This document shows, piece after piece, positions 8,456-15,332 of a stretch of DNA of 34,851 bases. The position numbers were made by a program, and so were the translations under genes. Numbering within the stretch: position 1 is the first letter of the stretch; each line of letters begins with the position of its first letter. The DNA comes from an uncultured Erysipelotrichaceae bacterium. GTDB taxonomy: Bacteria; Bacillota_I; Bacilli_A; RFN20; CAG-826. The DNA lies in the NCBI GenBank assembly GCA_902798595.1, contig CADBXE010000013.1, positions 1 to 34,851 of the forward strand. The letters run 5' to 3'. The notes below the pieces were generated by a model, which saw only the letters and a list, made by a program, of their open reading frames with translations, was not told where the DNA came from and ran no database searches.

Positions 8456-9304
8456 CTATATTTTATGTTCTTTTAAGTATTCTTCATATCCCTGTTCTAA
8501 AGAAAAACCAGAGTTATAGTGGTGACCAACTTGTTTGTCTTTAGGTGGAAACTTCATATAGTCACCATAAAGATTTCTTAAATATGTGTCATAGTCTTTA
8601 GGGACATACGCTTCAATATCTTCGAAAGGCACTTTGATGAATTCTTTGAAGATATTAGTGTCCATTGCTTCTCTTTTCATATTAAAGCCGAAGAAATTAC
8701 CTGCCATAACGGATTCTTCTAATGGGATTTTTCTCACGAATTTTTCGACGTGCTTATTGCGCCAGTGAGCGATATCAAACACATAGAATAGACCCGCAAC
8801 GATGTTAAGTAAGATATCTTTGAAGAACGTTCTGGCGTGAACTTTTCTTCTAAGTGCTGGTAAGTAACTTAAATATACTTGCCACCAAATATGGTTAATC
8901 TTCTTCTTGAATATCTCTCTAGGTTTCATCTCTTTAGAGAAACCATCGATTGGGAAGATATCAATCCAAACACCGTGATTAATGCGATGTTGTTTATATG
9001 TATTTTCAATAAAGGTGGTGGATGAGTCTCTTAACTTACCATAGTTATAGATGTAGCAAGGATCGGTCTTAAATGTTTGAATGAAATATGGTGTTCCTTT
9101 GAATTCTTCTTGGAGTTCGACGAACTTATCGTAGTCTTTTCTAGGCATACCAACATCAATATCATCATCCCAAGGGATGAAGCCTTTATGTCTAATGGCC
9201 CCTAATGTGGAACCACCCACAAGAAAATATTGAAGATTGTGTTTTTCACAAACTTTGATGAAACATTTCAAAATGTTCAATTGTTTTTCTTGTAAAGCGT
9301 TCAT
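8456..9304 (-). CDS. licD: LicD-family phosphotransferase
   Basis: Nucleotidyltransferase-fold protein of 282 residues. The LicD signature is near the N-terminus: FLVGGSTLGAIRHKGFIPWD, continuing into DDIDVGMPR (residues about 28-54, metal-binding aspartates in WDDDID). Known members move phosphocholine (LicD) or, in animals, ribitol phosphate from CDP-ribitol (fukutin, FKRP) onto glycans. Because it is transcribed with tarI and tarJ, ribitol-5-phosphate transfer to a surface glycan is a reasonable inference, but phosphocholine cannot be excluded. It has no signal peptide or clear membrane helix. The ATG has no Shine-Dalgarno sequence and lies just after a promoter. Confidence 0.88.
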   Translation of the reverse strand: MNALQEKQLNILKCFIKVCEKHNLQYFLVGGSTLGAIRHKGFIPWDDDIDVGMPRKDYDKFVELQEEFKGTPYFIQTFKTDPCYIYNYGKLRDSSTTFIENTYKQHRINHGVWIDIFPIDGFSKEMKPREIFKKKINHIWWQVYLSYLPALRRKVHARTFFKDILLNIVAGLFYVFDIAHWRNKHVEKFVRKIPLEESVMAGNFFGFNMKREAMDTNIFKEFIKVPFEDIEAYVPKDYDTYLRNLYGDYMKFPPKDKQVGHHYNSGFSLEQGYEEYLKEHKI

Positions 9305-9316
9305 AGCGATATAGAT

Positions 9317-9345
9317 AATTTAAACTTTAATTGGTTTATTTGCAA
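9317..9345 (-). promoter_or_regulatory. Promoter of licD-tarI-tarJ
   Basis: On the minus strand, TTGCAA, 17 nt, TAAATT. The -10 ends 12 nt before the licD ATG; a second possible -10, TTATCT, ends 8 nt before it. No ribosome binding site lies between, so the transcript would have almost no leader. Confidence 0.6.
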
Positions 9346-9359
9346 CGCAAAGAGAATTA

Positions 9360-9974
9360 TTACTTCATTAAATACGGAAGTTTCTCAACTTTTTGTAAAT
9401 CGATAGTGAATTCTTCTTTTCCCTCTCTAGTAATAGAAACAATATGTTTATCTAAGATAAATGACTGGCATTGATAGTCTTTACCTTTAAATGTCTTTAA
9501 ACCATTAAGTGGTAAGCTTGGTATTTCCCTAACTTTAGAAACACTTAAACCCATACACTTGATTAAGCTTTCTTTAGCGCACCACAAGTAATAGAAATCA
9601 CTATGCTCTTTAATCATCTTAGCTTCCGCTTCGTTAAAGATTCTCACTAATGAGGACATATCTCTATTCTTAATCTCTTCAATATCCACACCAACTTCAG
9701 AAGTGGAGACCGCCATTAAAACATATCTTCCCGAATGGGAAATATTAAAGAATGGTCCATTTTCAAAGTATGGTTTACCATTTTCATTTTTAAGCAGTTC
9801 TTCTTCAGATAATAGATTCTTCAAATATGAAGAAAGTAATGATCTCACTTGATCAATCTCATTAGCGAATTTTAATGCTTTTTCTTTTTGCGCAGCATTC
9901 ACGTTTTCTAGTAAGAAACGAAAATGTTTTTGTCCTAAATCCGTACTAGCGACATATAGTTTAACTATTTGCAT
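9360..9974 (-). CDS. Sfp-type 4'-phosphopantetheinyl transferase
   Basis: Enzyme of 204 residues that moves the 4'-phosphopantetheine arm from CoA to a serine of a carrier protein. Motifs are KPYFENGPFFNISHSG (residues about 67-82), EVGVDIEEIK (Mg-binding Asp97 and Glu99) and LWCAKESLIKCMG (about 130-142, with the family's W..KES...K..G pattern). The length matches the Sfp group rather than the ~120-residue AcpS. No carrier protein, NRPS or PKS gene is in the window, so the substrate is unknown; it might serve the fatty-acid ACP. It lies 55 nt upstream of licD in the same direction, but licD has its own promoter. Confidence 0.85.
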   Translation of the reverse strand: MQIVKLYVASTDLGQKHFRFLLENVNAAQKEKALKFANEIDQVRSLLSSYLKNLLSEEELLKNENGKPYFENGPFFNISHSGRYVLMAVSTSEVGVDIEEIKNRDMSSLVRIFNEAEAKMIKEHSDFYYLWCAKESLIKCMGLSVSKVREIPSLPLNGLKTFKGKDYQCQSFILDKHIVSITREGKEEFTIDLQKVEKLPYLMK

Positions 9975-9980
9975 ACCTCT

Positions 9981-10008
9981 ATTATATAGCCCAAAAGATG
10001 AAGAGCAA
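9981..10008 (-). promoter_or_regulatory. Leaderless promoter of the phosphopantetheinyl transferase gene
   Basis: On the minus strand, TTGCTC, 16 nt, TATAAT, then exactly 6 nt (AGAGGT) and the ATG. The expected transcription start is the A of the start codon, so AGAGGT would not be in the mRNA even though it looks like a weak ribosome binding site. Confidence 0.75.
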
Positions 10009-10042
10009 GAAGTTGCCCCTTTTTTCTTTAGAGTGAAAAGGG

Positions 10043-10048
10043 TAGACT
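10043..10048 (+). promoter_or_regulatory. Possible -10 element of malQ
   Basis: TAGACT ends 7 nt before the malQ ATG, and no Shine-Dalgarno sequence is present. No good -35 is seen at the right distance, so this is a weaker example of the near-leaderless arrangement. Confidence 0.35.
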
Positions 10049-10055
10049 ATTTTCT

Positions 10056-11426
10056 ATGAAAAAGGAAAAGATTGGCGTTTTACTTCCAGTATTCTCTTTA
10101 CCAGGAGACCATGGTATTGGCGATTTCTCACATTATGCCTACCAATTTATCTCGTGGCTTAAAGAGCATCACTATAGATACTGGCAAATACTACCTTTAA
10201 ATCCAGTTGGACCCGCAAACTCACCATACATTACTGTGTGTAGTGAAGCGATTGATATCCGTTATATCTCATTAGAAGATTTAGTGGAAAAAGGACTCTT
10301 AGATAAAGTCCCAAACCATAAGGCAAATGCTGGTAGAGTGGACTATGGTTCCACATTAGCGTTTAAGGAAAAATACTTAAGACGTGCATTTAAAAACTCC
10401 AAATTATCCCTTAATAGTTTTAAGAAAAATAACCCATGGGTGGAAGCCTATGCGAAATACTTAGTCTTAAAGACGATTAATGAAAACAAACCATGGAATA
10501 AATGGGAAGTCACTAAAGTCCCAAACTTCGCTAAAGATGAAATCAATTTCCATATTTGGTGTCAGTTTATTGCGTTATCTCAGTGGAACGATATCAAGAA
10601 GTTCGCTAATAAGAACAAAGTAAAGATTATTGCGGACTGCCCATTCTATGTTGGTCTCGATAGTGTGGACTGCTACATGAATAAAGAGGAGTTCATGTTA
10701 GATGAACACTATAACCCAACGGTGGTCTCTGGTTGTCCACCAGATGCTTTCTCTGATGATGGTCAATTATGGGGTACACCAATCTATAACTTCGAAAAGA
10801 TGAAAGAGAACAATTATAAGTTCTTAATCGATAGAATTACTTGCCTTGCTCATAGAGCGGATATCCTCCGTTTAGACCACTTTAGAGCGTTCGACACATA
10901 TTGTGTTATCCCTGCGGGAGATGAAAACGCGAGACGCGGTGAATGGCGAGTGGGTCCAAGAAATGAATTCTTTGACGCTCTATATAGTAGAGAACCAAAT
11001 ATCAAGATTATCGCTGAAGACTTAGGTATCCTCTTCGATAGTGTGCATGAATTAAGAGATTACTATCACCTTCCAGGTATGAGAGTCATCCAATTCTGTG
11101 CCTTTGAAACATTAGAGGAAAACGATAACATCATCCTTTATCCAGGCACCCACGACAATCAAACCTTATATGGTTGGTTAAAGTCCTTATCTAAAGAGCA
11201 AAAGGATATCTTAAGAAAAGAACTCCATCGTCCAAGCGATTTATATGGAGCCTTGTTTAAAGAAATCTGGAACATGACCAGTTTAATTACCATTTTCCCA
11301 ATGCAGGACTTGTTAAAATTAGACGATAAGGCCAGGATAAATCATCCAGGAACAGTGGGTGAACACAACTGGACATTCAAGTTTAAAAATATGAATTTCT
11401 TAGAAACTGTCAAATACGGTCACTAG
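10056..11426 (+). CDS. malQ: 4-alpha-glucanotransferase (GH77, amylomaltase)
   Basis: Cytoplasmic enzyme of 456 residues that transfers alpha-1,4-glucan segments between maltodextrins and releases glucose, as in maltodextrin or glycogen use. The N-terminus has GVLLPVFSLPGDHGIGDF and YWQILPLNPVG. The catalytic set is visible: nucleophile Asp274 in ILRLDHFRAFD, acid/base Glu321 in IIAEDLGIL and Asp367 in PGTHDNQT. It is slightly shorter than the usual ~500 residues but has all key motifs. It is preceded only by a short leader without a ribosome binding site, and the terminator stem begins inside its last codons. No other maltose gene lies nearby. Confidence 0.95.
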   Translation: MKKEKIGVLLPVFSLPGDHGIGDFSHYAYQFISWLKEHHYRYWQILPLNPVGPANSPYITVCSEAIDIRYISLEDLVEKGLLDKVPNHKANAGRVDYGSTLAFKEKYLRRAFKNSKLSLNSFKKNNPWVEAYAKYLVLKTINENKPWNKWEVTKVPNFAKDEINFHIWCQFIALSQWNDIKKFANKNKVKIIADCPFYVGLDSVDCYMNKEEFMLDEHYNPTVVSGCPPDAFSDDGQLWGTPIYNFEKMKENNYKFLIDRITCLAHRADILRLDHFRAFDTYCVIPAGDENARRGEWRVGPRNEFFDALYSREPNIKIIAEDLGILFDSVHELRDYYHLPGMRVIQFCAFETLEENDNIILYPGTHDNQTLYGWLKSLSKEQKDILRKELHRPSDLYGALFKEIWNMTSLITIFPMQDLLKLDDKARINHPGTVGEHNWTFKFKNMNFLETVKYGH

Positions 11427-11441
11427 TTTGACAGTTTTTTT
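11404..11441 (+). terminator. Terminator overlapping the end of malQ
   Basis: AAACTGTCAAA pairs with TTTGACAGTTT across a 12-nt loop, followed by a T run. The left arm and the loop lie inside the malQ reading frame, so the stop codon sits in the loop. Confidence 0.85.
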
Positions 11442-11488
11442 GTTTTGTATCTTTTGGCCTGGCGATTGGTTCTTTCCATTTTTTGGTA

Positions 11489-11497
11489 TGTTATAAT
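11489..11497 (+). promoter_or_regulatory. Extended -10 promoter of the metallophosphoesterase gene
   Basis: TGTTATAAT, an extended -10 element, ends 9 nt before the ATG at 11507. No Shine-Dalgarno sequence is present, so the mRNA should be leaderless or carry only 2-3 leader bases. No clear -35 is visible, as expected for an extended -10 promoter. Confidence 0.7.
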
Positions 11498-11506
11498 TTG
11501 AGCACT

Positions 11507-12487
11507 ATGAAAAACAAAATTACTGCATTGGCGTTTATTTCTTTGTTGGCTTTAAGTGCCTGCGGGACAAAGGATTATAAGCCTCAAGATTACATTCTTG
11601 AAATGAACTACAAGGATGATTTCCGCATTTTACAACTAACAGACATCCATCTCTCTGATAAGGATGATCAAAAAACACAATTCAAGTTCATGGATTTGCT
11701 TTATAAGGACGCGAATAATCCTGATCTTGTCGTGGTCACCGGTGACCTATTCACCTTCGCGAGCAAGAACACTGCGAAGAGCTTATTAAAATATTTTGAT
11801 GACAAAGGTGTCCCATGGAGTGTTTGCTTTGGTAACCATGATGAGCAATGTTATTTCTCAGTGGATTGGTTAACCAAAACCCTTTCTGAATATGGCTCAA
11901 ACTGCTTATTCAAAGACTTACAAGACGATAAAGTTAATGGTAATTGCAACTTTGCGATTAACTTAATGAAAGATGGTAAGGTTCATGATCAATTGTTTAT
12001 CATGGATAGTAACCGTTATGACTTTAATTTCTCACAATTTGGTTATGACTGCTTCAAGCAAGATCAAATTGAATGGTATGAAAGCGTTGTTAATTACACT
12101 AAAGAACAAAATGGTGGTGAAACCGTTAATTCCTTAATGTTCTATCACATTCCATTACCAGAAGTTAATGCCGCTTGGGATGAAGCGAAACAAAATAACA
12201 AAGTCATTTATGGTGAAAAAAGAGAAGCTTCTTGCTCCCCAGACCATGACTACGGTTTCTTTAATAAAATTAAAGAATTAGGCTCCACAAAAGCGATGTT
12301 TTTTGGTCACGACCACATCAACAACTTCGAAGTTGACTATCAAGAAGTGAAGTTCTGCTACGGCATTAAATCCACTGACCGTATTTATCACGATAATGAT
12401 ATGCTTGGTTGCCAAACCATCACTATCCATAATGACCATTCATTAACTATTGATAGATACTATCATACATACGCGGAGGTGAAATAA
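11507..12487 (+). CDS. Calcineurin-like metallophosphoesterase lipoprotein
   Basis: Exported lipid-anchored phosphoesterase of 326 residues. The N-terminus has a signal peptide with lipobox ALSAC (Cys19). The dimetal motifs are in order: QLTDIHLSD (Asp46, His48), VVVTGDLF, CFGNHDEQ, FYHIPLP and MFFGHDHINNF, all five blocks of the family. The substrate is unknown; related proteins hydrolyse nucleotides, phospholipid headgroups or phosphoproteins. Start chosen at 11507 because the signal peptide and the promoter fit it; the open frame runs back to 11483 but crosses the -10. The membrane-protein gene follows after a single base and is probably co-transcribed. Confidence 0.9.
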   Translation: MKNKITALAFISLLALSACGTKDYKPQDYILEMNYKDDFRILQLTDIHLSDKDDQKTQFKFMDLLYKDANNPDLVVVTGDLFTFASKNTAKSLLKYFDDKGVPWSVCFGNHDEQCYFSVDWLTKTLSEYGSNCLFKDLQDDKVNGNCNFAINLMKDGKVHDQLFIMDSNRYDFNFSQFGYDCFKQDQIEWYESVVNYTKEQNGGETVNSLMFYHIPLPEVNAAWDEAKQNNKVIYGEKREASCSPDHDYGFFNKIKELGSTKAMFFGHDHINNFEVDYQEVKFCYGIKSTDRIYHDNDMLGCQTITIHNDHSLTIDRYYHTYAEVK

Positions 12488-12488
12488 T

Positions 12489-13370
12489 ATGAGTAAGAAA
12501 TTCTCTTTGATTGCTTTAGCAATTATTGCCGTTCTCGGCTCATTAATGACCTTTGTCGCGTCTAACTTATTCTTTACAGACGTTCCATATTTTGGTCCAC
12601 ATATTATGGATACTGCAATCTTCTTAAGTTTCACCGCTTTATTATTCGGTGCTTACTTTGTAATAGGCGCGATGTATATTGTGCGTTCATATTTAAAGCC
12701 AAACATTCGTAAGAAAATGTCTAAGACATACTTAAAGACCACAATGGTTTTAGCGGGTTTAGGCTTTGTTTTTGCTATTCTTGCTGCTGTTATTAACTAT
12801 AATGGTAATTTCCTTGCATCCGCTCCATTCCCAGGATTCATTATCCTTATGATGGCGATGCACTTATTAGTGTTAGGCGGTTCAGTATTCGCTCTCTTAA
12901 AACCTGTTAAGGCTTTACCAGAAGATACAGAGGAGTTTAAAGTTGGCGCCAAACACGTCTTCTTCACCATGGGTTGGTTCTTATTTACCGCTCTATCGTT
13001 TAACCGTTTCGGTGCATTCTTAACCATGCCAATCTATGTGGAATTAAGAAACTTCTACCAAACAGTCTTCTTCTATTTATTCTTATTAGTGCCAATGGCG
13101 ATCTTAGTAAAAAAAGTCTTCGACGTCTTTGAACTAAAATTAGATAGATTTATCTATGTGATTATTTTATTCGCTATTAACTTAGTTTTATTCATAGTGG
13201 TGGCGATTATTGGTTTAAACGATACAACATTTGTTTCTTCCTTATCACCAGCTATGCCACTTGAAAGATTAGCGGCAAAACCAGTGGAAATCATTATCCA
13301 CTTTGCGTCACAATTCGGCATTTTACTCGCTTGGTTAATTAGAGAAATTAAAGCGAAGAAGAACGCTTAG
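12489..13370 (+). CDS. Polytopic membrane protein of unknown function
   Basis: No family recognised. The 293 residues contain about eight hydrophobic helices separated by short loops, with basic residues mostly in loops that would be cytoplasmic. The C-terminus is Lys-rich (REIKAKKNA). A GGAGGTG site inside the end of the preceding gene supports the ATG at 12489. It is tightly coupled to the metallophosphoesterase lipoprotein (one base between stop and start), which suggests a shared envelope role. Its last 23 bases overlap the 3' end of bioY on the other strand. Confidence 0.75.
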   Translation: MSKKFSLIALAIIAVLGSLMTFVASNLFFTDVPYFGPHIMDTAIFLSFTALLFGAYFVIGAMYIVRSYLKPNIRKKMSKTYLKTTMVLAGLGFVFAILAAVINYNGNFLASAPFPGFIILMMAMHLLVLGGSVFALLKPVKALPEDTEEFKVGAKHVFFTMGWFLFTALSFNRFGAFLTMPIYVELRNFYQTVFFYLFLLVPMAILVKKVFDVFELKLDRFIYVIILFAINLVLFIVVAIIGLNDTTFVSSLSPAMPLERLAAKPVEIIIHFASQFGILLAWLIREIKAKKNA

Positions 13371-13875
13371 GTAAAAGCGAAACTACGAGTACCGCGATAA
13401 TAATCTTCGCGATATCAAAAGGTATATAAGGCACTACTGCAATAAGTAGTGCTTTTTGTATATTGAGTTTTAAATACAACGCTAAGAATGTTGCGCCTAT
13501 TGCATAACAAACAAGCAAAGAAACTGTGCATGCAATTGCCATACGAACGAATTGATTTTTGATTGGAAGTTTATTTAAAAAATAAAGTGGAATCACTAAA
13601 ACCACAAAAGAAATAACGAAACCAAATGTTGGAGTAACCCCCGCAGTAAATCCTGCATAAACAGGAATTAATAAACCAATGACAAGATATAAACCAGTCA
13701 CGATGACTGCGTCAATTACTGAAGCAGAAGTAAGACCAATGATAAAGACCATTAGTAATTGTAAAGAGACTTTGATGTTATCCCCTAATGGGAGAGAGAA
13801 CATACCAATGACGCATAATAATGCAAGCATTACAGCGTTTCTTGTGATACGAATAATCTGTTTCTTTGAATTCAT
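13348..13875 (-). CDS. bioY: BioY-type biotin transporter, ECF S-component
   Basis: Substrate-binding membrane subunit of an energy-coupling-factor importer, expected to bind biotin. The 175 residues have about six hydrophobic helices and BioY hallmarks: LQLLMVFIIGLTSAS near the N-terminus, then the Gly-rich segment VYAGFTAGVTPTFGFVISF. The energizing module (EcfA/EcfA'/EcfT) is not in the window and would be shared from elsewhere. Start chosen at 13875 (MNSKKQ), which gives the usual length; upstream in-frame ATGs at 13887 and 13905 lack better support. No ribosome binding site is evident. It is divergent from the SWIM gene and tail-to-tail with the membrane-protein gene. Confidence 0.8.
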   Translation of the reverse strand: MNSKKQIIRITRNAVMLALLCVIGMFSLPLGDNIKVSLQLLMVFIIGLTSASVIDAVIVTGLYLVIGLLIPVYAGFTAGVTPTFGFVISFVVLVIPLYFLNKLPIKNQFVRMAIACTVSLLVCYAIGATFLALYLKLNIQKALLIAVVPYIPFDIAKIIIAVLVVSLLPKRSSSL

Positions 13876-13941
13876 AACCCGATACATTTTACACCTTTTC
13901 GTCAAACAAAGGAGAAATAAGTGTATTGTTTTTTGATGTTT

Positions 13942-13950
13942 TGGTATAAT
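13942..13950 (+). promoter_or_regulatory. Extended -10 promoter of the SWIM/Snf2 operon
   Basis: TGGTATAAT (extended -10) ends 10 nt before the ATG at 13961. No Shine-Dalgarno sequence lies between, so the mRNA leader would be at most about four bases. Confidence 0.72.
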
Positions 13951-13960
13951 TAACTTTGCT

Positions 13961-15331
13961 ATGGCAGTTCGTTATCTAATCCTTAAGCATCTCTCGCTCG
14001 GATATGGTGTGTTACTTAAAAGGGAAGCAAGTGACGTTGGTCATGTGTTTTTTGCGGATACTAAATCCACGAAACAAGTATTATTGTCACATCCTAATCT
14101 TGCAGTAGCGGAGAATATCACCTTATCTAAGTTTGTATCATTAGGCCTTTATGAAGGCTTATTTGACAGCGCTACCAAAGGTAAAGCCATGGAATACCTT
14201 AATGGGGCTATTAAAGATATGCACCTAAGCGAGAATGAATGCTATGGCACTATTGTCGGTACTAAAGAGTATTCTTTTAGAATCGTCGTAGATTCCAATT
14301 CCTTTATCACCTTATCTTGTACATGCCCAGTTGGTGGTGCATGTAAACACTTATATGCTGTTTTAGTGACGATGAAAAAGCTTCTTGATCCTAAGAGCGA
14401 AAAAGTGATAGCAAGCCTCGCCTCTAATGAAAAGACGTTTAAGGATATTTTAGAAAGATATCTCTATTTAAGAGGAGGAGATAATCTCCCACTTTTAGGC
14501 AAGTTATCTTATCAAATTAGAAGCTTTGAACAATGCCAAAAGTTTATTGAAGAAATATTACCTTATTACCAAAGAGGACAATATAAAGCGAGAGTCGTTA
14601 ATGACATTCTTTCGCCATTATTCTTTAACAAACAAAATGTTATTAACTTTCAAAAGATATTAGAAACCGCGAATGAATCCACGAAAGCCATGCTCACAGA
14701 AGCGGATTCAATCTATCAAACATTAAGTGAAGAATTAGAAAAGAGAAGGGGTGTGACTAGAAAAGCCAATCTTTATGATATTCTTTTAGCCCCTAACTGT
14801 GATTCCTTAATCGAGTTACTCAAACACGCTGAAGATAACTATTCAGAAGAAAGAATCGCAAGCCAAGTGATGATGGAATATCTCAAGTATCAAGATTTAA
14901 CCATCGAACAAATCGCTGCCTTAAAAGGTTCGTATTTATTCCAAATGAATCATCGTTATTACATGCAAGATTTATTTTCTTCTCCGGCGAAGAATAGATT
15001 GAGTATCTACTTATTACTTTTTGATGAATTACCGCTTGATGAGAATAAGGTCAAACAAATTCCTTTGGAATATTTCTTAAAGGTTTCTTCATATAGCAAC
15101 GACAAGACAAGATATGTCCAAATCGTTCATGCGAACTTTGAAAGTGTAAAAAAAGAAGACTATCCATTAGTCGCGGAGCTTTTAATCGGGGCTGCACTTC
15201 AACACGATTACTTAGATGAAAGAACCATTAGATTAGGTATTGAACTTAGTAAGAAGATTCCTCAAGGTTCATTTATTACTGAACTAGTGGATAACAATAT
15301 TAGGAGACCTAAGAAGTCTAGGGTGAGATAA
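13961..15331 (+). CDS. SWIM zinc-finger protein (YwqB-like)
   Basis: A 456-residue protein with a SWIM zinc finger at residues 120-130: SCTCPVGGACKH, giving C-x-C-x5-C-x-H. SWIM domains bind zinc and mediate DNA or protein contacts. The rest is predicted mostly helical and matches no domain I can name. It lies one base upstream of a Snf2-family helicase, an arrangement also known from Bacillus (ywqB next to ywqA), so the two probably act together on DNA or nucleoprotein. The molecular role in bacteria is not established. Confidence 0.82.
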   Translation: MAVRYLILKHLSLGYGVLLKREASDVGHVFFADTKSTKQVLLSHPNLAVAENITLSKFVSLGLYEGLFDSATKGKAMEYLNGAIKDMHLSENECYGTIVGTKEYSFRIVVDSNSFITLSCTCPVGGACKHLYAVLVTMKKLLDPKSEKVIASLASNEKTFKDILERYLYLRGGDNLPLLGKLSYQIRSFEQCQKFIEEILPYYQRGQYKARVVNDILSPLFFNKQNVINFQKILETANESTKAMLTEADSIYQTLSEELEKRRGVTRKANLYDILLAPNCDSLIELLKHAEDNYSEERIASQVMMEYLKYQDLTIEQIAALKGSYLFQMNHRYYMQDLFSSPAKNRLSIYLLLFDELPLDENKVKQIPLEYFLKVSSYSNDKTRYVQIVHANFESVKKEDYPLVAELLIGAALQHDYLDERTIRLGIELSKKIPQGSFITELVDNNIRRPKKSRVR

Positions 15332-15332
15332 G

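Noticed and set aside
9975-9980. AGAGGT before the phosphopantetheinyl transferase ATG as a ribosome binding site
   Set aside because: It directly abuts the ATG, with no spacing for ribosome binding, and lies between the -10 and the expected transcription start.
13351-13368. AAGCG / CGCTT hairpin between the membrane-protein gene and bioY as a terminator
   Set aside because: The stem is only 5 bp with an 8-nt loop and no T run on either side.
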